64,000 bases of DNA from Pseudomonadota bacterium (GCA_023416335.1 JAEZHY010000101.1:16474-80473), one strand, 5' to 3'; positions 24,538 to 33,955 are shown, counted from the first letter of the stretch. Numbers and translations are program-made. Notes: generated by a model from the letters alone, not told the origin.

Positions 24538-25986
24538 TCAGAAAATCCGGGCACTGGAGGCCGGCACCCAGCAGGCTGCCCTGCTGTAAATCATTATGTG
24601 AAGCCAGCCGGGACGTTTTTCAAGAAGTGTGAACTCGACACCCGAGTGGAGCGGGCGCTCGAATGCCGGATCGAAAGCGAAACTGTCGCCTGTACGTCCG
24701 GTCACAGCTTCCGCGACGATTATCCCGGACTTCCCCGCGGAACCCGAATATGCCTGAAAGACAACAAGGGAAAAGAACAGGACAGTCGCTCCGGCCGCTG
24801 AATAAACTGCATATTTGAGCCACGTCCGTCTGCAGAACAGGTAAGCTGACCGAAAGGTCCAGAACAGGTACCAGCAGCCTGAAAAAATCCAAATCGTCCC
24901 GGCGGAGAGCGCCTTACCCTTCAGGAATTCCATCCCATTCGTCCTGCCGGCCTGATCTGGCATTCCCACACCGCTCACCCTGCTTCGTGCAAATTTAAGG
25001 TTGCGTGCAAGGGCGGGATCGCCCGGAATCATACGCTCCGCCAAGAGATAGTTGAATATGGCCGGTCCAGGGGCGCCCATCCGGAGATAGCAATTCCCGA
25101 TGTTGAAGTAGAGGCGGCCGTTCTCGATGCCTCCCGCGCGCACGATGGTTTCGAAATAAAGCGCGGCCTTTTGAAACAGATCCGAAGCCCGGGCGGAGTC
25201 GGCATACGCCATTTCGACAGCCCGCTCGAACGAATTCCGGCCTTTTCGTTGAAGCTCATTGATTCGATCGGCGTCCAACCCGTATACCGTCCTCACCGCG
25301 CAGATGAGAACCACCGCCGAAAGGGCTGCGAACGGGAGCCATGTTTTGTGCTTCTTTCCGGCGGAGCAAAACACCTGCCCATCAATTCTTGTCGCAACGT
25401 CCATTGCTTCAGCGACAAGTTCCGGCCATTTCAAGGGCGGCTCAACCCCGTCGCCAAAACACTCCCGCTCGCAAACGACCCGGATCCGCCCAAACTCGGC
25501 CCGGGCGGAAGCATCGATTCCCCTGTTCCGCAGGAGGCCGTCGAAGTCGGCGAGGGTAAAACCATCGGTTCGAGCCGAAAATTTGTCGCTCAAAAAGGAG
25601 TTGAAGGCACGAAGAAGCCGGCGGCATTCCTCAGGGCCTGCTTTCCTGCATTGCGCAAGTTCCTCTGCGCTCCTCCGGAAACGGGCGAGCGCGGATCGGG
25701 ATCGGAACTCCGGTGAGTTCCTCCAGCGCATTCTCCTTTCCAAGCCCGATAACAGAAGGAAGATGAGCGGAGGGGCAACCAGAAAGGCCGCGCCGGGCCA
25801 GGATGTGAGCAGGCATTCAATAGAGAGACACCGCCCGGACAGGAGTTCGGGACCCTCATAGTTGGCCGCGATTTCCTGAAAGGTCCGGATGTCGGGACCG
25901 GCGGTCCAGGCCGGCACCGGCTCCGCACAGATGAAAGCGAGCCAAAATGCAGGAAGCAGGATTGCGATCCATAATCGACGACCCAT
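24538..25986 (-). CDS. BatE-like membrane protein with TPR and SH3-like region
   Basis: Last gene of the MoxR/Bat operon; 482 residues. A signal peptide leads to a first membrane segment (GAAFLVAPPLIFLLLSGLE). A cytoplasmic region follows with the pattern CRRLLRAFNSFLSDKFS / FTLADFDGLLRNRGI, seen in the tail of BatD-type proteins. A second segment (WLPFAALSAVVLICAV) is followed by a TPR stretch (ARASDLFQKAALYFETIVRAGG, then LYFNIGNCYLRMGAPGPAIFNY). Two more segments and a C-terminal SH3-like strand region (GVEFTLLEKRPGWLHIMI) end it. It appears to join a BatD C-terminal part to a BatE-like protein, so it may be a fusion. Its role in the complex is inferred from the operon. Confidence 0.75.
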   Translation of the reverse strand: MGRRLWIAILLPAFWLAFICAEPVPAWTAGPDIRTFQEIAANYEGPELLSGRCLSIECLLTSWPGAAFLVAPPLIFLLLSGLERRMRWRNSPEFRSRSALARFRRSAEELAQCRKAGPEECRRLLRAFNSFLSDKFSARTDGFTLADFDGLLRNRGIDASARAEFGRIRVVCERECFGDGVEPPLKWPELVAEAMDVATRIDGQVFCSAGKKHKTWLPFAALSAVVLICAVRTVYGLDADRINELQRKGRNSFERAVEMAYADSARASDLFQKAALYFETIVRAGGIENGRLYFNIGNCYLRMGAPGPAIFNYLLAERMIPGDPALARNLKFARSRVSGVGMPDQAGRTNGMEFLKGKALSAGTIWIFSGCWYLFWTFRSAYLFCRRTWLKYAVYSAAGATVLFFSLVVFQAYSGSAGKSGIIVAEAVTGRTGDSFAFDPAFERPLHSGVEFTLLEKRPGWLHIMIYSRAACWVPASSARIF

Positions 25987-25987
25987 A

Positions 25988-26785
25988 TCACCAATCCTTT
26001 ACGGCCGCATCGCCGCTTCGGGAGGCCCGCTGAAACTTGCTCTGGTCTTCGGCTTCCTCGCGCAGTATGTCTGCCGGCGTCTCGCGGGGATCGCCCGGCA
26101 TCCGTTGCCTGTATTTTGCCGCGCTTCCCTGTCGATTCGTGTTCTCCGGGAGCAACTGCCCGGGAGAATTCCCTGCAGGTTCGTCCCTGGTTTTATCCCT
26201 TTGCGACTCATCCGAGGAGTCGTCCTTTATGGTCACATCGCGGTTATTATTGGATGTCGCATCCGGGCGAATCTTCTCCTGAATCCTGAAAACAGCCAGC
26301 CGCGCGCTCTCGATCCCCCTTCCGGCTTCCGGGCGATAGCCGGGATCGAGCTTCACAGCCTCTTTGTAATGCCTGATCGCAAGGCCAATGAGTTCCATAG
26401 CCTCCTGCTCGGATTTATCATTCTGGAGCGCCTCGCGATTGGCTGCGCACCCGAGGTTGAATTCAGCCTTTGCCCTGAGGGGGCTCCGCCGGCAAAGCAT
26501 AACCGCGCGTCCGTATGCATCCCGGGCCTTGTCGAATTCTCCGTTCTGGAAATGGGCATTTCCCTTGTTGAGAAGGACCTCGGGGGAATCCGGCATCAGT
26601 TCGAGTGCCCGGTCGTAAAACTCCAGAGCTTGAGAGAACCTTGCCTCGCCGTAGCTCCGGTTTCCTGAAGCGATAAGGTCGCGTGGCGAAGTCCCGCCGG
26701 CATGGGCAGTGAAAACCAGCAGGAGCGCCAGAATCGGACCGGCTGCGCCCTGAATCAATCCATGTAGCGAAAGCACGCTTTTCAT
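25988..26785 (-). CDS. BatC-like TPR protein
   Basis: An exported or membrane-anchored TPR protein of 265 residues. It has an N-terminal signal segment (GAAGPILALLLVFTAHAGG) and about three TPR units between residues 30 and 165 (for example ALEFYDRALELMPDSPEVLLNKGNAHF). The polar, low-complexity tail is rich in Asp, Arg and Asn and ends at SKFQRASRSGDAAVKDW. TPR proteins of this kind are the scaffold (BatC) of Bat operons. Its ATG overlaps the stop of the VWA gene by one base (both at 26785), and the next gene starts 2 bases after its stop, so translation is coupled. Confidence 0.85.
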   Translation of the reverse strand: MKSVLSLHGLIQGAAGPILALLLVFTAHAGGTSPRDLIASGNRSYGEARFSQALEFYDRALELMPDSPEVLLNKGNAHFQNGEFDKARDAYGRAVMLCRRSPLRAKAEFNLGCAANREALQNDKSEQEAMELIGLAIRHYKEAVKLDPGYRPEAGRGIESARLAVFRIQEKIRPDATSNNNRDVTIKDDSSDESQRDKTRDEPAGNSPGQLLPENTNRQGSAAKYRQRMPGDPRETPADILREEAEDQSKFQRASRSGDAAVKDW

Positions 26786-27774
26786 TACTTCTTCTTTCTT
26801 TCGCCGATCAACGATTCAAGGCAAAGCAGACCGAGCGCAAGTGCGAGCAGGAGCGGAAACCTTTCCTCGCGGCGGAATATTGTTCTGGTATCCGGCCGGG
26901 AATCACCGGCAGGCTGGGGTGCTTCGCTGAAAAGGTTTCTGAAATCGAGGTTTGTCTTTGCCAGATCGATACATTTCCCTCCGGGTGTCGCCTCGGCTAT
27001 CCGCCCGAGGAGCGCGGAATTCTGCCTGGTTCGCACTTCGCTGCCGTTCCAGGTAAGAAACCCTCGCCCGCCGGGGTCGTCCGGGACGGGGATGGGCTCC
27101 CCTTCGGCCTCGTCTCCGATTCCGGCGGCTATGATGCGTATTCCGCGATCACGCGCCTCCCGGGCTTCCTTCAATGGATCGCCTTCCAGTGTTTCCCCGT
27201 CGCTCACGAGAACGAGGTCCGCGAACCGGCCCTCTTCCCCGGGCACCTCCTCGCATGCCTTGTGGATGCCCGCGCCGATAGACGTCCCACCCAGGGGTAC
27301 GCTTTCGGGGCTCAAATCCTTCAGTGCAAGCTTGAAAAAGCTGAGGTCCGTTGTGAGAGGGCATTTCAGGGCCGCGCTGCCGGCAAAGGCCACCAATGCG
27401 ACCCGCTGGCCCTCCAGGGCGTTAGCCATGTAGCTCACTGCCAGCTTGGCCTTTTCGAGCCGGTTCGGGGATGCATCACGTGCAAGCATGCTTCGCGAGA
27501 CGTCGAGTACGAAGACCACGTTCCGGCCACTACCCTGGACCACCTGCTGGTTTTCGTTCCACGAAGGTCGGCACACGGCGGCTGCCAACAGGAGAACGGC
27601 CGTTCCCGTAATTGCATGCTTTACGATACGTCTCGCGCGGCTTGCCTCGACCATCCCGGCGAACTTCGCCAGGCCCCGCCTTCGCCGGAAGAACGCGTAA
27701 GCGTAAAAGGAGGCCAGAACCGGCACGGCGAGAAGGAGCCACGCCATTTCGGGCGCGCCGATCCTCAAGTTCAT
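26785..27774 (-). CDS. VWA-domain membrane protein, BatB-like
   Basis: A 329-residue protein with two N-terminal membrane segments (residues 9-27 and about 53-68), a central von Willebrand factor A domain, and a C-terminal membrane segment (FPLLLALALGLLCLESLIG). The metal-ion-dependent adhesion site is intact: FVLDVSRSM (DxSxS), a threonine in CPLTTDLSFF, and VSDGETLEGD with the second aspartate. This organisation is that of BatB. It overlaps the previous VWA gene by 4 bases. The Bat proteins were named for aerotolerance in Bacteroides; here the exact role is unknown, and membrane-stress or envelope maintenance is the general inference. Confidence 0.9.
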   Translation of the reverse strand: MNLRIGAPEMAWLLLAVPVLASFYAYAFFRRRRGLAKFAGMVEASRARRIVKHAITGTAVLLLAAAVCRPSWNENQQVVQGSGRNVVFVLDVSRSMLARDASPNRLEKAKLAVSYMANALEGQRVALVAFAGSAALKCPLTTDLSFFKLALKDLSPESVPLGGTSIGAGIHKACEEVPGEEGRFADLVLVSDGETLEGDPLKEAREARDRGIRIIAAGIGDEAEGEPIPVPDDPGGRGFLTWNGSEVRTRQNSALLGRIAEATPGGKCIDLAKTNLDFRNLFSEAPQPAGDSRPDTRTIFRREERFPLLLALALGLLCLESLIGERKKK

Positions 27775-28808
27775 GGGGACCTCCTGAACACCGTGCAGGC
27801 GAGTACCTGCTCTAGAAACAGCGCGGCCAGGGCTGCCAGGGCTAACGCTGAAAACCTTTCCGCGTGAACGGAAAAGCTGGTGGCCTCGATCTCGGATTTC
27901 TCGAATTTATCGATTTCGGCGTAGATCTCATGGAGCCGTTCGGCGGATTCGGCCATCCAGAAAGCCCCGCCCGTCTGGGCTGCAATTGCCTCGAGCGTTT
28001 CCGTATCGACATCCGTGCGGCCCGTATAGGGCATTTTCACACGCCAGGGCGAACTTGGTCCGACACCTATGGCATAGACCTTTACGCCCCACATCCTTGC
28101 GAGTCTTGCTGCCTGTTCCGGAGTCCGCCTGCCCAGGTTGTTATTCCCGTCGGTTATGAGGACTACAATTTTGCTCTTTATCCCGGAATGCTCCCCACCC
28201 GCGCCCGCCACACGCGCGGCCGCAAGGGCGAGTCCGTCGCCCATCCCGGTTCCGTCTTCTTCGGCGTTGGCCGCCAGTCTCATCTCATCGATGAACCGGT
28301 CCATGACATCGTGGCTGAGAGTGAGCGGGCACACGGTATAGGCCCTGCCCGCGAAGGCGATAATCCCGGTAAGATCGCCGGGTCTGCCTTTCAGCTCTTT
28401 GCCGTCGCCAAAGATGAACACGCGGAGGATCTTTTTGGCGGCCTCGAAACGAGTGGTCTTTCCGCTCCCGGACTCAAATTTTTCCCCCATGCTGCTCGAA
28501 AAATCCAGGGCCGTTTCTATCGCGATTCCGCTCCCCTTTTCGTTGACCTCCTCACGGCCCAGCTGAGGCCGGGCGAGCGCCAGAACAATAAGGACCAGAG
28601 CGATAGTGCGGAGTGCGAGGGGAATGAACCGCAGACGGACGCGCCAGGTGCGGCCCGCGCTGGCCGCGAATTGCGCACCCGGGAATTTGATGGCGGGAGT
28701 TCTCCTGGCAGCGGCGCGTCTAATGATAAAAGGGACCACCAACAGCAGGAGCAGCGCCCAGGGGGTTGCGAAGCGATAAGAGACGATGAGGGAAGCAAGC
28801 ATGGACAT
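27771..28808 (-). CDS. VWA-domain membrane protein, BatA-like
   Basis: A 345-residue VWA protein. The N-terminal part has two membrane helices (TPWALLLLLVVPFII and LRTIALVLIVLALA), the VWA domain follows at about 90-300, and a last helix (SALALAALAALFLEQVLA) anchors the C-terminus. The MIDAS motif is DFSSSMGE, with a threonine in PLTLSHD and VLITDGNNNLGRR. IYAIGVG-like strands (VYAIGVGPSSP) are typical of BatA. It starts with ATG TCC ATG at 28808, four bases from the stop of the upstream gene, and overlaps the next VWA gene by 4 bases. Confidence 0.9.
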   Translation of the reverse strand: MSMLASLIVSYRFATPWALLLLLVVPFIIRRAAARRTPAIKFPGAQFAASAGRTWRVRLRFIPLALRTIALVLIVLALARPQLGREEVNEKGSGIAIETALDFSSSMGEKFESGSGKTTRFEAAKKILRVFIFGDGKELKGRPGDLTGIIAFAGRAYTVCPLTLSHDVMDRFIDEMRLAANAEEDGTGMGDGLALAAARVAGAGGEHSGIKSKIVVLITDGNNNLGRRTPEQAARLARMWGVKVYAIGVGPSSPWRVKMPYTGRTDVDTETLEAIAAQTGGAFWMAESAERLHEIYAEIDKFEKSEIEATSFSVHAERFSALALAALAALFLEQVLACTVFRRSP

Positions 28809-28811
28809 GGT

Positions 28812-29786
28812 TCAGACACCGGGCCGGCAGGAGGGGATGGATGGGGGGGCCGAAGCGTCGCCCGGTTCTTTCGTCTCTTCTTTCAGAATGGCCGCGCAGC
28901 AATCCAGCGCGTAGCGGATTTCGCCCTCCGACGGTGTGTGGCGGGCAAACCTGACGAGTTCGGAGAGGTGGAGAAACTCTTCCAGGGCGGCCTCTTCGGG
29001 CCCGTTGCCGCCGACCCGTGCCTGCCCGTTATGGCCGGCGTAAGAGAGAATCGCGGCGGAAAGCATTGAAAAGAAAAGGGGGTACTCTTTGCGGTCGAGT
29101 AATCCGGCCTCGATCAGCGAGTGAATCTCCCTTTCGGTAACTTCCTTTGCTGACGGGGCGTCCTGGTGAAGCTTCCTTTTCTTTCTCAATCGGAAAAGGA
29201 AGAATGCGCCGACTGCTGCAACAAGCAGTGCAGCCACGGTGAAAAGAGCGGTTCGAAGGCTTTCTTCTTCGGGCAAATCTTCTGGATCACCGAGAATACC
29301 GGGGACCGAAAGTCCGCCGGCAGCGGCGGAAACCACCCGTACCGACAATTCCTCACTCCGGAGTTCGACTTTCCCTGTCTCCGCCGGATCCGTGCCGGGT
29401 GCTTCGTTGACAAAAGCGACCTTTGCGCCGGGGATCGGATAATCTCCGGGGAGGTACGGTTCCAGCCGGTAATCGACTCTGGTCGTAAACCGCCCGGATT
29501 CCGCCGTGTAGTGAACGCTTCGGTTTTGTTCCAGGACCCTGAGGCGTCCCGGATCGAAGTCCAGGGATTCGATCCGCCAGTCCTCCGGGGCCTCTGCCTC
29601 GATTCGCACCCGCAGGTCATCGGCGCTCGAAACGGTATCGCTTTCGACCAGCAGCCTCAAGGTGCAATTGTCCTGCCGGTATTCCTTTGCGATTTGCCGG
29701 GTCCCGGCGGGTTCTCCGCTTCCCCAGCTCAAGGCTGGAAGACAGAATAAAAGCAGGAAGATCGGAAGACGGAAAAACCCTTTCAA
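28812..29786 (-). CDS. BatD-like membrane protein of the MoxR operon
   Basis: A 324-residue protein with a signal peptide (LPIFLLLFCLPALSWG), a beta-rich periplasmic region of about 160 residues with oxygen-type strands (DDLRVRIEAEAPEDWRIESL), one membrane segment (ALFTVAALLVAAVGAFFLF) and a cytoplasmic helical domain (SLIEAGLLDRKEYPLFFSMLSAAI). This arrangement is typical of the small protein between DUF58 and the BatA VWA gene in MoxR operons. The TTG start at 29786 overlaps the stop of the DUF58 gene (TTGA). I cannot name the family with certainty; it may be a short BatD or a DUF4381-like protein. Confidence 0.75.
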   Translation of the reverse strand: MKGFFRLPIFLLLFCLPALSWGSGEPAGTRQIAKEYRQDNCTLRLLVESDTVSSADDLRVRIEAEAPEDWRIESLDFDPGRLRVLEQNRSVHYTAESGRFTTRVDYRLEPYLPGDYPIPGAKVAFVNEAPGTDPAETGKVELRSEELSVRVVSAAAGGLSVPGILGDPEDLPEEESLRTALFTVAALLVAAVGAFFLFRLRKKRKLHQDAPSAKEVTEREIHSLIEAGLLDRKEYPLFFSMLSAAILSYAGHNGQARVGGNGPEEAALEEFLHLSELVRFARHTPSEGEIRYALDCCAAILKEETKEPGDASAPPSIPSCRPGV

Positions 29787-30667
29787 TTTTTCGTGCCCTG
29801 CTTCTGACGAAGTTTGAAGAATTTCAGCAGTTCGCCCAAAAAAGGTCCGTCAGTTGTAAGCCTGATTTCATGGATTCCGGCGGAGGTGAAGGTATCTTTC
29901 AGTTCCTGCCTGCGCCTGCGGCAGAACTTTTCGAAGCGGGACCGGGCAGCGGGGCTTCCTGTGTCCACAAGCATCGATTCGCCCGTTTCGGCGTCTTCGA
30001 GTTCCAGCAGACCCACGTCCGGAAGGCTGGATTCGAGCGGGTCGGAAATGCTCACCGCGATCAGGTCATGGCGCCTGGCCAGAATGCGCAGGGGCTTTTC
30101 GAATCCTGAATCCATGAAATCGCTTACCAGGAACATTACGGCCCTTCTTTTGAGTACCCGTCCCGTAAAACCGAGAGCCCGGGCAATGTCCGTTCCGGTC
30201 CCTGCCGGTTCAAACGAGAGGATTTCCCTTATGAGCCGGTAGATGTGCCGCGACCCGCGGCCGGGCGGAATGAATTTTTCCACCCGATCGGTAAACAGAA
30301 CGAGCCCCACTTTGGCATGATTGCGGTTGCCGGCGAAGGCCAGGAAAGAGCATACCTGGGCGGCGGTCTCGTTTTTTGTAACGCCATGGCTGCCGAACCG
30401 GCCGGATGCGCTAAGGTCGGCCAGCAGTACGATGCTCAGTTCTCTTTCTTCCCGGAAGCATTTGATAAAAGGCCTGCCCATGCGTGCCGAAACGTTCTGA
30501 TCGATCAGGTGGAGGTCGTCTCCCGGCTGGTACTCCCTAACTTCGAGGAACTCGATTCCCCGGCCGCGGAAAACGCTTTTGTACCTGCCGGCCAGGGCCT
30601 CCGTCACCAGCTTGGTGGTGACGATCCGGAAGGTTCTGATCTTCCTGGCCAGTTCCGATGAGATCAT
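29783..30667 (-). CDS. DUF58 protein of the MoxR operon
   Basis: A 294-residue protein with the DUF58 signature, RGRGIEFLEVREYQPGDDL near residue 35 followed by DQNVSARMGRPFIKCF and ERELSIVLLADLSASGRF. The last part is a VWA-like domain with a DxSxS metal site and FLVSDFMDSG near 162. DUF58 proteins partner MoxR-type AAA+ ATPases and are thought to be recruited to them, often with membrane VWA proteins acting as targets. It starts at ATG 30667, overlapping the moxR stop by 4 bases. Confidence 0.92.
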   Translation of the reverse strand: MISSELARKIRTFRIVTTKLVTEALAGRYKSVFRGRGIEFLEVREYQPGDDLHLIDQNVSARMGRPFIKCFREERELSIVLLADLSASGRFGSHGVTKNETAAQVCSFLAFAGNRNHAKVGLVLFTDRVEKFIPPGRGSRHIYRLIREILSFEPAGTGTDIARALGFTGRVLKRRAVMFLVSDFMDSGFEKPLRILARRHDLIAVSISDPLESSLPDVGLLELEDAETGESMLVDTGSPAARSRFEKFCRRRRQELKDTFTSAGIHEIRLTTDGPFLGELLKFFKLRQKQGTKN

Positions 30668-31653
30668 GGCATTTCGACCGCAAGCAGGATTTTTTCAATG
30701 AGGTGGTCCGTCGTTATTTCCTCGGCTTCGGCTTCGTAGCTGAGAATAACGCGGTGTCTCAACACGTCCCCGGCAATAGCCTTTATGTCCTGTGGGACCA
30801 CGTAGCCGCGCCCGGAGAGCAGCGCGTGCGCTTTTGAAGCCAGGCAGAGCGCGATGGTGGCCCGCGGCGATGCCCCATAGAGGATCATCGGGGCAATATC
30901 GAGTCCAAACCGGACTGGATAACGTGTGGCCTGGACCAGATCCAGGACGTACCGCTCGATTTCACCGGCCATGTGGATATCGCCGACGAGCGTCTTGAGC
31001 CGCTGAATATCCGCCGGGGTCAAAACTGCGGAAATTTCCGGCTCGGGAGAGATCGTTCCCATGCGACGCATTATGAGTTGCTCTTCCTCGACGGAAGGGT
31101 AGGTGACTTTGACCTTCAGCATAAAGCGGTCGGTTTGGGCTTCGGGGAGAGGATAGGTCCCCTCGTGTTCGATCGGGTTCTGGGTGGCCAGTATCATGAA
31201 AAGGTCGTCGAGCCGGAAAGAGCTTTCTCCGATTGTCACCTGCTTTTCCTGCATGGCCTCGAGCATGGCGCTCTGGACCTTGGCAGGAGCCCGGTTGATT
31301 TCGTCGGCCAGAATTATCTGGTGGAAAATCGGCCCTTTGCGTACCTTGAAATCGCCCTGTTTGGGGCTGTAGATCTCTGTTCCGATGAGGTCGGCCGGAA
31401 GCAGGTCGGGCGTGAACTGGATGCGCTGAAAAGTGGCCTTGACGGCTTTTGCCAGCGTGCTTGCCGCCAAAGTCTTGGCAAGCCCGGGAGCCCCTTCTAT
31501 GAGAATATGCCCCCCACAAAAAAGACCGATCAACAGACGTTCTATCAAGCCCTGCTGACCGACAATTACTTTCTCGATTTCGAGCTTGAGCTTATTAATG
31601 CCGGCTTCTTCGGCACGGACCCGGGCTGTAAGTTTCTCCACCTCTAAAGACAC
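30664..31653 (-). CDS. MoxR-family AAA+ ATPase, first gene of the Bat operon
   Basis: A 329-residue AAA+ ATPase. The Walker A segment is EGAPGLAKTLAAST near residue 58, Walker B is IILADEINRAPAKVQSAM near 120, sensor 1 is LATQNPIEHEGTYPLPEAQ near 160, and the arginine-finger helix follows DRFMLKV. The C-terminal lid has SPRATIALCLASKAHAL. MoxR enzymes are chaperone-like ATPases that act with DUF58 and VWA proteins. The start at GTG 31653 is chosen because GGGGG lies 7 bases upstream. The TTG at 31668 used by a longer frame precedes the ribosome binding site. The seven genes to 24538 are nearly contiguous, with 4-base overlaps. Confidence 0.95.
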   Translation of the reverse strand: MSLEVEKLTARVRAEEAGINKLKLEIEKVIVGQQGLIERLLIGLFCGGHILIEGAPGLAKTLAASTLAKAVKATFQRIQFTPDLLPADLIGTEIYSPKQGDFKVRKGPIFHQIILADEINRAPAKVQSAMLEAMQEKQVTIGESSFRLDDLFMILATQNPIEHEGTYPLPEAQTDRFMLKVKVTYPSVEEEQLIMRRMGTISPEPEISAVLTPADIQRLKTLVGDIHMAGEIERYVLDLVQATRYPVRFGLDIAPMILYGASPRATIALCLASKAHALLSGRGYVVPQDIKAIAGDVLRHRVILSYEAEAEEITTDHLIEKILLAVEMP

Positions 31654-31968
31654 ATCGATCCCCCGCAAATTGCGCTAAAATGGCCGGGCAGTGGTTTGTG
31701 AACGTGAGAAAGCGGCCGTTTCCCGTGCAGTTCGCGAAGCACCTCGCGGCCGGACTTTGCTGCCCCCCCTCCGGAACAGCACCGGAACATGGATTTCGTA
31801 CAACCGCCGTCATCCTAACGAAAATCACAGAAACGATCAAACAGTTCCGGCCGTTGGGAAAGGGATTTTGGACCGCCGGGGAAGTACCCACTCAGCAATG
31901 GATGCAACTACCTGTTCCCGCTTTTCCTGAGTTATGATGGAGCAAATTCAAAGGACCCGGGCAGTCAC
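31654..31968. other. Divergent intergenic region, no gene
   Basis: About 315 bases between the leftward Bat operon and the rightward radical SAM gene. It should hold two divergent promoters, but no pair of clear -35/-10 boxes was identified. Confidence 0.4.
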
Positions 31969-32721
31969 ATGGATATAGTGGAAATAAGGGCAAAAAGCGC
32001 ACTGACGAAGTCGAAGATCCCCGGCGTGGAGTATGTGATAGATCCGTATATTGGATGTGGTCACGGATGCCGGTACTGCTATGCCGCCTTTATGGGCAAG
32101 TGGTCCCGGTATCATGCCGGGTCGGCGTGGGGCACCTTCGTCGAAGTGAAGGCAAACATTGCCGAGGTGCTGCGCGACGAACTGAATCGGAAGAGAAAGC
32201 GCGGAACAGTCCTTCTCTCCAGCGCCTGCGACCCGTATCAGCCGGTGGAGTCCCGGTTCAGGCTTACAAGAGAGTGTATTCTTCTCCTGGACCGGTTCGG
32301 CTGGGGAATCGATATCCTCACACGATCACCAATGGTCATCAGGGATATCGATGTCCTTTGTTCCGCTTCAAACGTCTCGGTTGGGCTCTCGATTCCAACC
32401 GATGACGACCGGGTCCGGGGTGTCCTGGAGCCCCATGCGCCGCCCATTGCCGCACGCCTGGAGGCCCTGAGGGAATTGCACGGGGCCGGCGTAAAGACAT
32501 GGGCGTTTATCGCTCCAATGCTTCCCCTGAATCCGGAAAAACTGCATGAGGCGGTTGCTCCGTACGTGAGCCATATTGTGATCGACAGACTCAACTACCC
32601 TGAAAAAGTCCGCACTCTTTTGTTCGCAAAAGGATGGGGATATGCACTCAAGGAGAGCTTTGCATCGGAAATGGAGTCGGCACTGATCGAGCTTTTTGGG
32701 GAGAAGGCGAGGAGCATCTGA
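31969..32721 (+). CDS. Radical SAM protein, SplB-like
   Basis: A 250-residue radical S-adenosylmethionine enzyme. The cluster-binding motif is CGHGCRYCYAAFMGKW (CxxxCxxC) at residues 29-44. It is followed by family blocks SSACDPYQPVE near 85, LTRECILLLDRFGWGIDILTRSP near 98, and SNVSVGLSIPTDD near 133. This pattern matches the small SplB-related (spore photoproduct lyase-like) group found outside spore formers, whose reaction is not established. The ATG at 31969 is preceded by an AGG-containing segment 12-14 bases upstream. It stands alone, divergent from the Bat operon. Confidence 0.85.
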   Translation: MDIVEIRAKSALTKSKIPGVEYVIDPYIGCGHGCRYCYAAFMGKWSRYHAGSAWGTFVEVKANIAEVLRDELNRKRKRGTVLLSSACDPYQPVESRFRLTRECILLLDRFGWGIDILTRSPMVIRDIDVLCSASNVSVGLSIPTDDDRVRGVLEPHAPPIAARLEALRELHGAGVKTWAFIAPMLPLNPEKLHEAVAPYVSHIVIDRLNYPEKVRTLLFAKGWGYALKESFASEMESALIELFGEKARSI

Positions 32722-32850
32722 ACGTGGCTAATGTCATGGTCCCTCCCGTGATTGCTGCCCATTGACCTTTGTACGAATCGTTCATAGAAGGATATTCTTC
32801 ATCACTGCATAAAAGTTCTTATTCAAAAAATAAGTTGAAGGATTACCTGC

Positions 32851-33870
32851 GTGGAAAATTTGCAGCGAGTTTTGAATGTTATACGGGGTGAAGGTGAGGA
32901 GAAGGATCGGCCGAACCGTTGCGAGGTAAAACCCGAAGGGAGCCGGGACATAGAACTTCTCGACGCCTATTCGCGGGCCGTGACTACCGTGGTGGATGCA
33001 GTCGGACCTGCTGTGGTCGGAATCAGCGCCCAGGAAATCGGAAGACAGGGACTTGCGGGATCCGGCTCCGGAGTGATCATTACCCCTGACGGCTATACTT
33101 TAACCAACGATCACGTAGTCAGGGGGGCCAGGCGCCTGGTCGCAACGCTCCAGGATGGGACAAGCCTGGATGCCGTCCTGGTCGGGACAGACCCTGCCAC
33201 GGACCTTGCCCTTATTCGAGCAGGCGGTTCCGCTTTGCCTTACGCCTCCATCGGCGATTCGTCGGCACTGCGGGTGGGGCAACTTGTAATAGCGATTGGA
33301 AATCCGTTCGGATTCCAGTCAACGGTTTCCACCGGGGTGGTCAGCGCGCTTGGTAGGGCACTCAGGAGCGGTGACGGGCGACTCATTGAAAACATCATCC
33401 AGCATACAGCTCCTCTGAACCCGGGCAATTCCGGAGGGCCGCTGGTGGATTCCAGGGGACGGATAGTCGGAATCAATACTGCCATCATAGCTGCGGCTCA
33501 AGGCATAGGGTTCTCGATTCCCTCCAACACGGCAGAGTGGATAGTTCCTCAACTGCTGACACTGGGGAGAGTCAGACGCGGGCACCTTGGAATAAACGCC
33601 CAGCAGCGTCCTCTTCCCCGCCGCCTGGTACGGTTTTACCAACTCAGTGCGGATTCGGGCATCGAGGTCATGTCCGTTGCTCCGGAGAGTCCTGCCGCAC
33701 GCGGCGGGATTCGTGAAGGAGACGTAATTGTCGGTATAAATGGACACATTGTGGCCAATGTAGATCACATCCACAAATTTCTGTCCGAATGGCCCGTCGG
33801 AAACTCGGTGAAGCTGATCGTAATCCGAGGGCAGGAAAGGCTGGAGATGGAAGTTACGCCTGTCGAATAG
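32851..33870 (+). CDS. HtrA-like trypsin/PDZ serine protease
   Basis: A 339-residue S1C-type protease with one PDZ domain. The catalytic triad is in place: H in TLTNDHVVRGAR near residue 86, D in GTDPATDLALIRAG near 116, and S in PLNPGNSGGPLVDSRG near 192. A PDZ domain fills about 245-335 (RRGHLGINAQQ, ESPAARGGIREGDVIVGING). No signal peptide or membrane anchor is seen, so it should be cytoplasmic, unlike DegP/DegS. GTG 32851 is chosen because GAAGGA is 9 bases upstream. Cytoplasmic HtrA-like proteases of this form are found in several deltaproteobacteria; their targets are not known. Confidence 0.9.
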   Translation: MENLQRVLNVIRGEGEEKDRPNRCEVKPEGSRDIELLDAYSRAVTTVVDAVGPAVVGISAQEIGRQGLAGSGSGVIITPDGYTLTNDHVVRGARRLVATLQDGTSLDAVLVGTDPATDLALIRAGGSALPYASIGDSSALRVGQLVIAIGNPFGFQSTVSTGVVSALGRALRSGDGRLIENIIQHTAPLNPGNSGGPLVDSRGRIVGINTAIIAAAQGIGFSIPSNTAEWIVPQLLTLGRVRRGHLGINAQQRPLPRRLVRFYQLSADSGIEVMSVAPESPAARGGIREGDVIVGINGHIVANVDHIHKFLSEWPVGNSVKLIVIRGQERLEMEVTPVE

Positions 33871-33955
33871 AAACCGGCACCCGGGAAAGCAGGCATCCGT
33901 CCGGCATGGGCCCTTCTTTCAGTCTTACCCAAGCTCACGCAAAAGCGATTCAATT

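Noticed and set aside
27864..29069. Rightward 401-codon ORF opposite the VWA and BatD-like genes
   Set aside because: Overlaps three well-supported genes of the Bat operon on the other strand and has no domain.
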